Shown here: positions 16,686 to 24,729 of the stretch, in pieces
How the letters are laid out: every line of letters begins with the position of its first letter
How positions within the stretch are numbered: the stretch's first letter is position 1
Source of the DNA: Erythrobacter litoralis HTCC2594
GTDB taxonomy: Bacteria > Pseudomonadota > Alphaproteobacteria > Sphingomonadales > Sphingomonadaceae
Direction of reading: 5' to 3'
Length of the DNA: 64,000 nucleotides
Assembly (NCBI RefSeq): GCF_000013005.1
Contig: NC_007722.1
Span: forward strand, 749,501-813,500
Translations under genes and position numbers: made by a program
Notes under the pieces: generated by a model
What the model was told of the DNA's origin: nothing
Database searches by the model: none
What the model saw: the letters and a program-made list of their open reading frames with translations, nothing else

Positions 16686-17474
16686 TCAGGTTGCGCGTGT
16701 GGCCACGGCATAAAGCGCGATTGCGGCAGCATTGGACACGTTGAGACTTTCGATTGCGTTACTGATCGGCAGCCGGGCGAGGGCGTCGCAATGCGCCTCG
16801 ATATTGTGCCGCATGCCTTCGCCTTCCGCGCCGAGTACCAGCGCGACCGGCCCGGCCGGCAGGGCTTCCGCGAGTGTTGCCTCGGTGTTGCCTGTAAGAC
16901 CGATCCGCCAGTAGCCGCGCTCCGCCAGCGTATCGAGCGCGCGGGCGAGGTTCACGACGCGGACCCACGGCACCGTCTCCAGCGCGCCGGATGCGGACTT
17001 GGCGACAACGCCGGATTCCGGCGGCGCATGGCGATCCTGCGTCACGATCGCGGCGGCATCGAAGGCGGCGGCGGAGCGTAGGATGGCGCCAACATTGTGC
17101 GGGTCGGTGACCTGGTCGAGGATCACCACCGGGCGCCCCTCTTCCAGCACGTCATCGATGTACACATCCTTCAATTGCTCGCATTCGAGCACCAGACCCT
17201 GGTGCGGCGCATCGCGTGCGACAAGGCGGGCGAGGTCGGTGACATCGGCATATTCGACCGGGAAGTCGGGCGGCAATTCGCCGTCGAGCGAAGCGACCCC
17301 TTCGCGCGTCGCCCACAGCTTGCGATGGACGCGGGCGGGGTTTAGCAAGGCGGCTTCGACCGCGTGCCGACCCCAGAGCCGGACATGCCCCGGCGTCGCC
17401 CGGCCACTGCCGCGCCCGCCCTGCATCCGGCCCGCGCGACCGCGCATCGCTCTCTTGCGTTCACCCTTTGCCAT
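16686..17474 (-). CDS. rlmB: TrmH-family 23S rRNA 2'-O-ribose methyltransferase (RlmB-like)
   Basis: A SPOUT-class, SAM-dependent RNA methyltransferase. The N-terminal substrate-binding domain begins at LWGRHAVEAALLNP. The three trefoil-knot motifs follow: DPHNVGAILRSAAAFDA, LVLGAEGEGMR and LPISNAIESLNVSNAAAIALY at the C-terminus. By family it would methylate the 2'-OH of a guanosine in 23S rRNA (G2251 in E. coli). The start used, MAKGERKRAMRGR, gives a basic N-terminal tail usual in alphaproteobacteria; the frame stays open 96 bases further but with low-complexity sequence. tRNA-Tyr lies divergently upstream. Confidence 0.88.
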   Translation of the reverse strand: MAKGERKRAMRGRAGRMQGGRGSGRATPGHVRLWGRHAVEAALLNPARVHRKLWATREGVASLDGELPPDFPVEYADVTDLARLVARDAPHQGLVLECEQLKDVYIDDVLEEGRPVVILDQVTDPHNVGAILRSAAAFDAAAIVTQDRHAPPESGVVAKSASGALETVPWVRVVNLARALDTLAERGYWRIGLTGNTEATLAEALPAGPVALVLGAEGEGMRHNIEAHCDALARLPISNAIESLNVSNAAAIALYAVATRAT

Positions 17475-17618
17475 ACCGTGAAGTCCTGCTTTTCCAATTC
17501 TCGCCGCCGCCCTGCCAGCCCCCCCATTGACAGGCAAGCGCCGCTTCGCCAAAGGGGCGCCTCTCGGCAAACGGGAGGCCTTCGAAGGCTTTTCATTTTC
17601 CCGCTCAACGTGCGATGT

Positions 17619-17704
17619 GGACAGGTGGCCGAGTGGTTAAAGGCAGCAGACTGTAAATCTGCCCGCGCAAGCGTACGCTGGTTCGAATCCAGCCCTGTCC
17701 ACCA
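17619..17704 (+). tRNA. tRNA-Tyr (GTA)
   Basis: The acceptor stem GGACAGG pairs with CCTGTCC, then A and an encoded CCA. The anticodon loop is CTGTAAA (anticodon GTA). The long variable arm makes 86 nt, as expected for class II tRNA-Tyr. The T arm contains GGTTCGAATCC. Confidence 0.96.
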
Positions 17705-17835
17705 CCGCAACTCAAGCGATCACCACAACCTTTCCGCCCGTACAGCGCGCGCAGGAACCAGCGTTCGTGACGCAGTCACGACTAGCTGGTACGGAGTCGG
17801 AGCGAAGCGGAGACGGCCAGAGCGGAGCGGCGGCC

Positions 17836-17846
17836 AATCCAGCCCT
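17836..17846 (+). repeat. 11-base copy of the tRNA-Tyr 3' segment (possible att remnant)
   Basis: AATCCAGCCCT here repeats the T-arm/acceptor sequence of tRNA-Tyr at 17686-17696, about 150 bases downstream of the tRNA and immediately before the accessory sugar locus. It could be a relic of integration at the tRNA, but 11 bases is short and there is no integrase in view. Confidence 0.3.
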
Positions 17847-17851
17847 AGGCG

Positions 17852-19750
17852 CTACGTCGGCACAAATCGCCAGCAGGCACGGCCCAGCTGCTCTCCATCG
17901 ACCTCAGCCTGACCCGGCCCATAGTTGAACCAAAAGACGCCGCGCCCGGTCGTCACCTTGCGTAGTCCCCGCGAGAGCGAGATTGCCTCCAAACCTGAAT
18001 CCTCGGCACCGCGGCCGACGATCTGGCGCAAAAGCGACCCCGTCAGCCATCCCGCCGCATAGCGAAAGCGGCCGCTTCGCCAGCAGGCCGCCACGCCATC
18101 GTCGCTCACCAGTTCCGCTTCCGCGTCGACCTCGGCATGATCGAGCCAACGCGTTAATTCCCATCCGTCACCGCGATGCACCAGTCCGGGGCGCAAGCTC
18201 TCGCTTCGCACAACTCTAAGCGGGATCACTTCGCGCAAAGCGCCCGGTGCCAGCGCATCGGGTATCGTCAGCTCGGCGGTCTTGCTCCCCGACCGCGGCC
18301 CGATCACGACTTGCGCCCCCGAACCTCGAAGGGCAGCAATCGACGCTTCGGGCACGTGAGGCAGGCATGGGACGACCACGAGGGCGTAGCCTTCCAGCGA
18401 TGCGCCCGGCGGCACGAAATCGACGTTGAGCCCAAGCTCACGCAGCGCCGAATAACAGTCGAATGCGGCCCACAGTGCCGAGAGTCCTTCGCCTTGCGGC
18501 TGGATTTGGGTGATCCATTCGGCATCGTAGGCGAAGACAATAGCGGCCTGTCTGACCGGCTTGCCGATGTCGCCCAGCGCCGCGAGGGCCTCGGCAGACT
18601 GCCCTGCCTCGGCGAGCGCCGGACCCGGTTCGCCGTCCGGGCGCAGCAGCCCGGCATGCATTTGCTCCTGCGCGAAAGGCGCCTGCCGCCAGCGGAAATA
18701 GCACAGCATCTCCGCCCCATGCGCCGCCGCTTCCACGGTCCACAGATGCACCATCCCATCAAGCGGAGCAGGGTTATAGCGCGCCCAGTTGACCGGCCCC
18801 GGTTGCTGTTCGAGCACGCTCCACCGACCGTCCTTCGCACAGCCGCGGTAAAGATCGTGATGGAAGGCGGCGATGTCGGGGTGGCCGGTGCGCGCGTATT
18901 CGATCTTGTCGCTGTCGGAGAAGCGAAACATCTCCAGGAAGCCGAGCGGGTAGCTGTCCCAGCCGAGCACATCCAGCTGCTCACCGAGCGCGAAATGGTC
19001 GTAACCGGTGTAGAAGCCCATCGCATTGTGCGTGATGTCGCGGCCCGGCGAACGGCCGCGCAGGATGTCGACCTGCGCCTGGTTGAAGCGCAACACCTGG
19101 TCCGACGAGAACCGGCGGAAGGCGAGCCAGTGCGAGGGGTTGGCTTCGGTGACCGTAAGATTGGGCAGCTCGATTGCGTCGAAGCTGCGATATTCCATGC
19201 TCCAGAAGACATTGCCCCATGCCTCGTTGAGCGCTTGGATCGAACCGTAGCGCTCGGCGAGCCACACTCTGAAGGCTTCGCGCGCAGCGGGCGAAAAGCT
19301 CTGTACCGTATCGTGGCAGCCGTATTCATTGTCGGTTTGCCAGCTGACCACGGCGGGATGCTGGCCATAGCGTTCTGCGACAGCGCGGGTGATGCGCTTG
19401 GCCTCCTCGCGATAGCCGTCGTGCGAAAAGCAGTAGTGCCGACGCGAGCCGAAACCGCGCGGGCGCCCCTGTCGGTCCAGCGCCACCATGTCGGGCATGG
19501 CATCGACCAGCCATTTGGGCGGTGTCGCAGTCGGTGTGCCGAGGATGATTTCAAGACCTTCGCTCGCCAGCACATCGATCGCACGGTCGAGCCAGTCCCA
19601 CTCGAACCGCCCCGGCTCCGGCTCGATCCGGCTCCACGCGAACTCGCCGATGCGGACGCACTTGAGGCCCGTCTCGCGCATCATCCTTGCGTCGGTCGGC
19701 CAGCGCTCCTCGGGCCAATGTTCGGGGTAGTAACAAACGCCGAGCTTCAT
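17852..19750 (-). CDS. Glycoside hydrolase family 42 beta-galactosidase
   Basis: A 632-residue GH42 enzyme beginning MKLGVCYYPEHWPEERW, the classic N-terminus. The catalytic acid/base is E142 in QTDNEYG and the nucleophile is E314 in VLEQQPG, matching the family. Trimerisation and C-terminal beta domains follow. No signal peptide is visible, so it should act in the cytoplasm on beta-galactosides or related oligosaccharides. The start chosen has conserved family sequence from residue 1; the 18 codons upstream do not look like family sequence. It is divergent from a dehydrogenase/reductase/oxygenase operon and near a symporter and a TonB receptor, so it belongs to a sugar-use locus. Confidence 0.92.
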   Translation of the reverse strand: MKLGVCYYPEHWPEERWPTDARMMRETGLKCVRIGEFAWSRIEPEPGRFEWDWLDRAIDVLASEGLEIILGTPTATPPKWLVDAMPDMVALDRQGRPRGFGSRRHYCFSHDGYREEAKRITRAVAERYGQHPAVVSWQTDNEYGCHDTVQSFSPAAREAFRVWLAERYGSIQALNEAWGNVFWSMEYRSFDAIELPNLTVTEANPSHWLAFRRFSSDQVLRFNQAQVDILRGRSPGRDITHNAMGFYTGYDHFALGEQLDVLGWDSYPLGFLEMFRFSDSDKIEYARTGHPDIAAFHHDLYRGCAKDGRWSVLEQQPGPVNWARYNPAPLDGMVHLWTVEAAAHGAEMLCYFRWRQAPFAQEQMHAGLLRPDGEPGPALAEAGQSAEALAALGDIGKPVRQAAIVFAYDAEWITQIQPQGEGLSALWAAFDCYSALRELGLNVDFVPPGASLEGYALVVVPCLPHVPEASIAALRGSGAQVVIGPRSGSKTAELTIPDALAPGALREVIPLRVVRSESLRPGLVHRGDGWELTRWLDHAEVDAEAELVSDDGVAACWRSGRFRYAAGWLTGSLLRQIVGRGAEDSGLEAISLSRGLRKVTTGRGVFWFNYGPGQAEVDGEQLGRACWRFVPT

Positions 19751-19845
19751 CGCGGGCACCCTCTCCAGTTCGCTCGCGATGGCAGCAAGCGCAGAGGCTC
19801 GCAAGAGCGCTTGTCTTTTCGCCGTGCCACCCCCACAGGCGGGGC

Positions 19846-20931
19846 GTGAGCACGCACAAGACCTATGCGATTATCGGCTGCGGCATGATGGGCCGCGAGC
19901 ATATGCGTAATATCGCGCTGGTCGATGATGCGGAGCTGGTGGCGATTGCCGATCCCGATGCCGGATCGCGCGACCTGGCGGCCAAACAGGCGGCAGAGCT
20001 GGGCCAATCGCCGGTTATCCTCGCCACGACCGACGAGCTGTTCGCGGCCACTTCGCCCGATGCGGTCATCGTCGCGTCGCCCAATTTCACGCATTTCGAC
20101 GTGGTGCAGCCGATCATGGAGCGGGGCTGCGCGATCCTGCTGGAAAAGCCCATGTGTACGACCGTGGAGGATGCGCGCGCATTGGAGCGGCTGGTGGAGC
20201 AATACGAACCGCTGTTCTGGGTCGGGCTGGAATATCGCTACATGCCGCCGGTGACACGCTTCATCGAGCGGGTGCAGGCGGGCGAGGCGGGCCCGGTCAA
20301 GATGCTGACCATTCGCGAGCATCGCTTTCCCTTCCTTCCCAAGGTCGGCGACTGGAACCGGTTCAACTGCAACACGGGCGGGACGCTGGTCGAGAAGTGC
20401 TGCCATTTTTTCGACCTGATGCGGCATATACTGCAGGACGAGCCGGTGCGGATCTTCGCCAGCGGCGCGCAGGATGTGAACCATCTCGACGAGAGCTATG
20501 CGGGCGAGACGCCCGACATCATCGACAACGCCTATGTGCTGGTCGATTTCGCGGGCGGCGCGCGGGCGGTGCTCGATCTGTGTATGTTCGCGGAAGGCTC
20601 CCAAGAACAGGAAGACATCTATGTCGCCGGACCTGTCGGCAAGCTCGAAGTGCAATTGCCCGGCGGCAAGGTGATCTGGTCCCCGCGTGACCGAAGCGGG
20701 CCCTTCGTTGAGCAGGTCGATGTCACGCCCGAAGCGTTGGCGGCGGGCGACCATCACGGTGCGACCTATTACCAACTGCTCAAATTCCATGCCGCTTTGG
20801 CGGGGAGCACCGCGCCCCGGATCACCGCAACCGACGGTGTGCGCTCGGTAGAGATGGGGGCAGCGGCACAGCAAAGCATCGCGACGGGCCAGCCTGTCGC
20901 ACTCGATTTCTCGAAGGGAGCAGCAGCGTGA
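19846..20931 (+). CDS. Gfo/Idh/MocA family sugar dehydrogenase
   Basis: An NAD(P)-dependent oxidoreductase of about 361 residues with an N-terminal Rossmann fold (YAIIGCGMMGREHM, GxGxxG) and the EKP motif (LLEKPMCT) that provides the catalytic lysine. The C-terminal alpha/beta domain follows (GDWNRFNCNTGGTLVEKCCHFFDL). Family members oxidise sugars or cyclitols. The start used is GTG with AGGCGGGG just upstream; the ORF stays open further upstream across the divergent promoter region. It is the first gene of a three-gene set with the aldo/keto reductase (four-base overlap) and the oxygenase. Specific substrate unknown; a galactose derivative is plausible given the GH42 gene. Confidence 0.87.
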   Translation: MSTHKTYAIIGCGMMGREHMRNIALVDDAELVAIADPDAGSRDLAAKQAAELGQSPVILATTDELFAATSPDAVIVASPNFTHFDVVQPIMERGCAILLEKPMCTTVEDARALERLVEQYEPLFWVGLEYRYMPPVTRFIERVQAGEAGPVKMLTIREHRFPFLPKVGDWNRFNCNTGGTLVEKCCHFFDLMRHILQDEPVRIFASGAQDVNHLDESYAGETPDIIDNAYVLVDFAGGARAVLDLCMFAEGSQEQEDIYVAGPVGKLEVQLPGGKVIWSPRDRSGPFVEQVDVTPEALAAGDHHGATYYQLLKFHAALAGSTAPRITATDGVRSVEMGAAAQQSIATGQPVALDFSKGAAA

Positions 20932-21884
20932 TCGAGACGATACCGCAAGTGGGGTTCGGCCTCTGGAAAGTGCCGGGCGAAGATTGCGAAAGGGTCGTGC
21001 TCGAGGCTATCCGCGCGGGCTATCGCCATTTCGATTGCGCTGCCGACTACGGCAATGAACAGGCCGTCGGCGCAGCTTTTGCCAAGGCGTTCGCTGACGG
21101 GCTGGTGCGGCGCGAAGACCTGTGGATCACCAGCAAGCTCTGGAACACGTTCCATGCCCCCGAGCATGTCGAGTTGGCCTGCCGCAAGTCGCTGTCGGAC
21201 CTGCAGTGCGACTATCTCGACCTCTACCTGGTGCATTTCCCGATCGCGCTCGCTTTCGTGCCGATCGAAACGCGCTATCCGCCCGAATGGCTGCACGATC
21301 CCGATGCTGCCGAGCCGCGGATGAAGCCGGCCAGGGTGCCGCTGCATAGGACGTGGGCGGCGATGGAGGACCTGCGGCATGCCGGGCTGACGCGGCAGAT
21401 CGGTGTCTGCAACTACAACACGGGCTTGCTGCACGACCTGATGCGCTATGCCGAGATCGCGCCGTCGGTGCTGCAGATCGAAGCGCATCCCTATCTGACG
21501 CAGGAAAAGCTGGTGCGGTTGGCCGGTGACTACGGGCTGCATGTGACCGCTTTCTCGCCGCTTGGCGCGTTGTCCTATGTCGAGCTGGACATGGCCGGGG
21601 CAGGCGACAGCGTGCTGACCGAGCCGGTCGTGACAGCGGCGGCGCAGGCGCATGGCAAGACACCGGCCCAAGTGGTTTTGCGCTGGGCTATCCAGCGCGG
21701 CACGTCGATCATTCCCAAGACCACCAAGCCAGAACGCATGCGCGAAAATCTCGCCATCGAGGACTTTGCGCTGAGCGAGGAGGAGATGGCGGCGATCAGC
21801 GCGCTCGACGCCGATCGCCGGTTCAACGATCCCGGCGTTTTCACCGAGGCCGCCTTCAACACTTTCCATCCGATTTACGATTGA
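20928..21884 (+). CDS. Aldo/keto reductase
   Basis: A 318-residue NADPH-type aldo/keto reductase (AKR). The catalytic tetrad is visible: Asp and Tyr in CAADYGNE, Lys in TSKLWN and His in LVHFPI. The cofactor end is GTSIIPKTTKPERMREN. The length and the insertion around PIETRYPPEWLHDP resemble xylose/aldose reductase-like AKRs. It would reduce a sugar aldehyde to an alcohol or work in reverse. The GTG start overlaps the stop of the preceding dehydrogenase gene (GTGA), which indicates coupling. An opposed dehydrogenase and reductase suggests sugar epimerisation or polyol formation, but this is inference. Confidence 0.9.
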   Translation: MIETIPQVGFGLWKVPGEDCERVVLEAIRAGYRHFDCAADYGNEQAVGAAFAKAFADGLVRREDLWITSKLWNTFHAPEHVELACRKSLSDLQCDYLDLYLVHFPIALAFVPIETRYPPEWLHDPDAAEPRMKPARVPLHRTWAAMEDLRHAGLTRQIGVCNYNTGLLHDLMRYAEIAPSVLQIEAHPYLTQEKLVRLAGDYGLHVTAFSPLGALSYVELDMAGAGDSVLTEPVVTAAAQAHGKTPAQVVLRWAIQRGTSIIPKTTKPERMRENLAIEDFALSEEEMAAISALDADRRFNDPGVFTEAAFNTFHPIYD

Positions 21885-21891
21885 GGCCGCG

Positions 21892-22812
21892 ATGAGCAGC
21901 GAGGCGAACGAATTTCCGGGCATCATCGAAGGGCAGGGCGATCTGGCCGGCTTCCTGAGCGCCAACAAGGCCGCTGTGGATGAGGCGTTGGACTTTGCCG
22001 GGGCGCTGCTGTTTCGCGGGTTCGACGTGCCCGATCCGCAGGCGTTCGATGCGGTAGTCGAAAGCTACGGTGAGGAAGGCTTCACTTACGAAGACTCATT
22101 GTCCAACGCGGTGCGGACAAATGTGACTCCGCGCGTATTCACCGCCAACGAAGCGCCGCCGGAGACGGAGATCTTCCTGCATCACGAAATGGCACAGACG
22201 CCGCTCTATCCGAGCAAGCTGTTCTTCTATTGCGAAATCGCCGCCGGGGAGGGCGGGGCGACGCCGCTGTGTCGCTCGGACTGGGTGCTGGAGCGGCTTG
22301 AGCAGCGAGACGAAACGCTGGTCGAACGCTTCGCCGAGCAGGGCGTGCGCTATACCAATGTGATGCCGAGTGCAGACGATGCCGGGTCTGGACAGGGCCG
22401 CAGTTGGGGAAGCACCTTGAGTGCCGCAACGCGCGAGGATGCGGAGCGGCGTCTGGCGGAGCTGGGCTATGATTGGGAGTGGCAGGACGACGATGCGCTA
22501 CGTGCGACGACACCGGTCCTGCCAGCAATACGCACGTTGCCGGATGGACGGCGGACGTTCTTCAATCAGCTGATCGCCGCCTTTCGGGGCTGGGCGGACC
22601 GCCGCAACGACCCGTCCAAGAGCGTCACTTTTGGCGATGGCACACCGATCACCGGCGAGCAGATGGCAGAGGCAATCGCGCTAGCCGACGAACTGACCTA
22701 CGACCTCGCGTGGCAACAGGGCGACGTGGCGCTCGTCGACAATTTCCTCGTCATGCACGGCCGCCGACCATTCAGAGGCAAGCGCCGGGTTTTGGCGAGC
22801 CTGATCAGCTAG
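21892..22812 (+). CDS. TauD/TfdA-like Fe(II)/2-oxoglutarate oxygenase
   Basis: A 306-residue oxygenase of the TauD/TfdA fold. The metal site reads H-x-E rather than H-x-D (FLHHEMAQ), the variant found in SyrP/clavaminate-synthase-like members. The distal His is in FLVMHGRRPF and the 2-oxoglutarate Arg is in the following segment (GKRRVLAS). It starts seven bases after the reductase and ends overlapping the convergent symporter gene by eight bases. Such enzymes hydroxylate small molecules. An oxygenase in a glycoside locus is unusual, so it may modify a non-sugar aglycone. Substrate unknown. Confidence 0.85.
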   Translation: MSSEANEFPGIIEGQGDLAGFLSANKAAVDEALDFAGALLFRGFDVPDPQAFDAVVESYGEEGFTYEDSLSNAVRTNVTPRVFTANEAPPETEIFLHHEMAQTPLYPSKLFFYCEIAAGEGGATPLCRSDWVLERLEQRDETLVERFAEQGVRYTNVMPSADDAGSGQGRSWGSTLSAATREDAERRLAELGYDWEWQDDDALRATTPVLPAIRTLPDGRRTFFNQLIAAFRGWADRRNDPSKSVTFGDGTPITGEQMAEAIALADELTYDLAWQQGDVALVDNFLVMHGRRPFRGKRRVLASLIS

Positions 22813-24511
22813 CCCGCGCGCGGCTGGACGCCCAGAGCCACATCGCCAGATTGCCGAGCGCTAGGGCGCCGAGCAGTCCGGGCAGAAGCGCGCCTGGTCC
22901 GGTGGCGCTGGCGAAACCGATCGGAGAGAACAGAATGTAGAGCGCGACCACGCAGGAAAAGAGCGTGATCGCAAGCGGCTTGGCAAATCGCCACGGGGTC
23001 ATATCGACCTCGGCGCGGGGCGTGAAGCTCCAGCTCTGTTCGCGCGGCCGCCACCAGCCGATCCCCAGCATGATCGCGATCTCGGCAATGAACAGCAGCG
23101 CGTACTGATGCAGGAAATGGAGCGTGACGACATCGTCCAAGACGAAGCGCAGCAGGCCATAGACGACGACGTGAAAGACAATTGCGACCTTGGCCCCGAG
23201 CGCAGGCACGCGCCGCGTAAAAAGGCCAATGATCACAATGGCTACGGTGGGGATATTGTAAAAGCCTGTGAAGACACGAATGACCTGCCACAGTCCCTCG
23301 GCCGCGAAATAGAGCAGGGGCGCAACCGCGAAAGAGAACAGCGCGATGACCACGCTCGCGATCTTGGCGACGCGGATCAGTTCTCCATCGCTCGGCGTGG
23401 TCTTGCAGGCTGGGGCATACACGTCGAGGCTGAACAAGGTTGCGGCGCTGTTGAGCAGTGAATTGAAGCTGCTGAATACCGCGCCAAGCAGCACGGCTAG
23501 GAAGAAGCCCGATAGCCACAGCGGCAGCACATCCTGGATCAGCCGCGGATAGGCCTGGTCGATGGTTGCGAGGCCCGGACCGTAGAGGTGAAAGGCGATG
23601 ACCCCGGGGATCATCATCAGAAACGGGACCAGCACTTTGAAAAAGCCCGAGAACAGCACGCCTTTCTGCCCTTCCGCGAGAGACTGCGCGCCGAGTGTGC
23701 GCTGGATCACGTACTGGTTGGTGCACCAGTAGAACAGATTGGCGAAGATCATGCCGGTGAAGATCGTGCCGAAAGGGGTGGGGCTGTCGGCACCGCCGAT
23801 CGCGTCGAGCTTTTCCGGATGGTCGCTGACGAGGCGGTCGAAGCCGTCGCCGAAGGAGCCATCGCCCAGGGCCATAAGGCCAAGCACCGGAACAAGGATG
23901 CCGATGGCGAGCAGGCCAATCCCGTTGAGGGTGTCCGACACCGCAACCGCTTTCAGGCCGCCGAACACTGCGTAGATCGCGCCGGTCACGCCGATGACGA
24001 TCACCGTCACGACCAGCGCCGGAAAATAGGCGAGCCCGGTCAGCGTCGGGACGGCAAACAGCTGCATCACCGCGATCGAGCCGGAATAAAGCACACTCGG
24101 AATCGTAACGAGGCCGTAGCCGAGCATAAACAGCACCACCGACATACGCCTGACTGTCGGGTCGAAGCGATCGTTGAGGAATTCCGGGAGGGTGGTGAAG
24201 GCCCCGGCCAGGTATCTGGGCAAAAACAGGAAAGCCATAGCGATCGTGGCGACTGCGGCGGTCACTTCCCACGCCATGCTGGACAGGTCGTATCCGTAGG
24301 CCGAGCCATTGAGCCCGATCAGCTGTTCCGCGCTGAGGTTCGTGAGCAGCAGCGAACCAGCAATGAATGTCGCTCCAAGGCCCCTGCCGGCGAGGAAATA
24401 GCCTTCCCTGCTGTCGACACTGCCGCGGGTCTTGAGCCAGCTGATCCACGCCACCAGTCCCATGAAAAGGGCGCAGGTGACCAGCGTAAAGAGGATCGAT
24501 CCCGCGCCCAT
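22805..24511 (-). CDS. Sodium/solute symporter (SSS family, sugar type)
   Basis: An integral membrane protein of about 568 residues with 13-14 predicted transmembrane helices and SSS motifs: GYFLAGRGLG near the start, NLSAEQLIGLNG in TM1, and LPEFLNDRFDPTVRR. The stretch WCTNQYVIQRTLGA resembles the SGLT-type sugar symporters. It would import a sugar with sodium across the inner membrane. The start is an ATG giving MGAGSILFTLVTC; the ORF runs 65 codons further upstream but that part is not hydrophobic and has no family likeness. It is divergent from the TonB receptor and convergent with the oxygenase. Confidence 0.9.
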   Translation of the reverse strand: MGAGSILFTLVTCALFMGLVAWISWLKTRGSVDSREGYFLAGRGLGATFIAGSLLLTNLSAEQLIGLNGSAYGYDLSSMAWEVTAAVATIAMAFLFLPRYLAGAFTTLPEFLNDRFDPTVRRMSVVLFMLGYGLVTIPSVLYSGSIAVMQLFAVPTLTGLAYFPALVVTVIVIGVTGAIYAVFGGLKAVAVSDTLNGIGLLAIGILVPVLGLMALGDGSFGDGFDRLVSDHPEKLDAIGGADSPTPFGTIFTGMIFANLFYWCTNQYVIQRTLGAQSLAEGQKGVLFSGFFKVLVPFLMMIPGVIAFHLYGPGLATIDQAYPRLIQDVLPLWLSGFFLAVLLGAVFSSFNSLLNSAATLFSLDVYAPACKTTPSDGELIRVAKIASVVIALFSFAVAPLLYFAAEGLWQVIRVFTGFYNIPTVAIVIIGLFTRRVPALGAKVAIVFHVVVYGLLRFVLDDVVTLHFLHQYALLFIAEIAIMLGIGWWRPREQSWSFTPRAEVDMTPWRFAKPLAITLFSCVVALYILFSPIGFASATGPGALLPGLLGALALGNLAMWLWASSRARAS

Positions 24512-24567
24512 ACGCAATGTTACTGCGCGAAGTGTCGCAATCGTGCAAGGATGCCGCCGAATTTGAT

Positions 24568-24592
24568 GCGTTTTTGCAACGCAATGCTGCAA
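24568..24592. promoter_or_regulatory. Possible operator between the symporter and TonB receptor genes
   Basis: Two overlapping imperfect dyads lie in the 218-base divergent gap: GCGTT-N5-AACGC and TTGCA-N9-TGCAA. Such dyads are what a LacI/GntR-type sugar repressor would bind, but no regulator gene is present in the window, so this is weak. Confidence 0.25.
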
Positions 24593-24729
24593 TGCTGACA
24601 AAATCGGCACGAGAACGGTTGAGTCGCGCGATTCCCAAGTGTCATAGGACTGCCACACAAGACCCGGCCGACCGGGCTGGAAAGCATAACGTGCAAACGA
24701 ATGCACCTGTATCGAGAGAGGACCCCCTG

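Noticed and set aside
24512..24706. N-terminal extension of the symporter
   Set aside because: Not hydrophobic, no family similarity, and it would use up the divergent promoter region.
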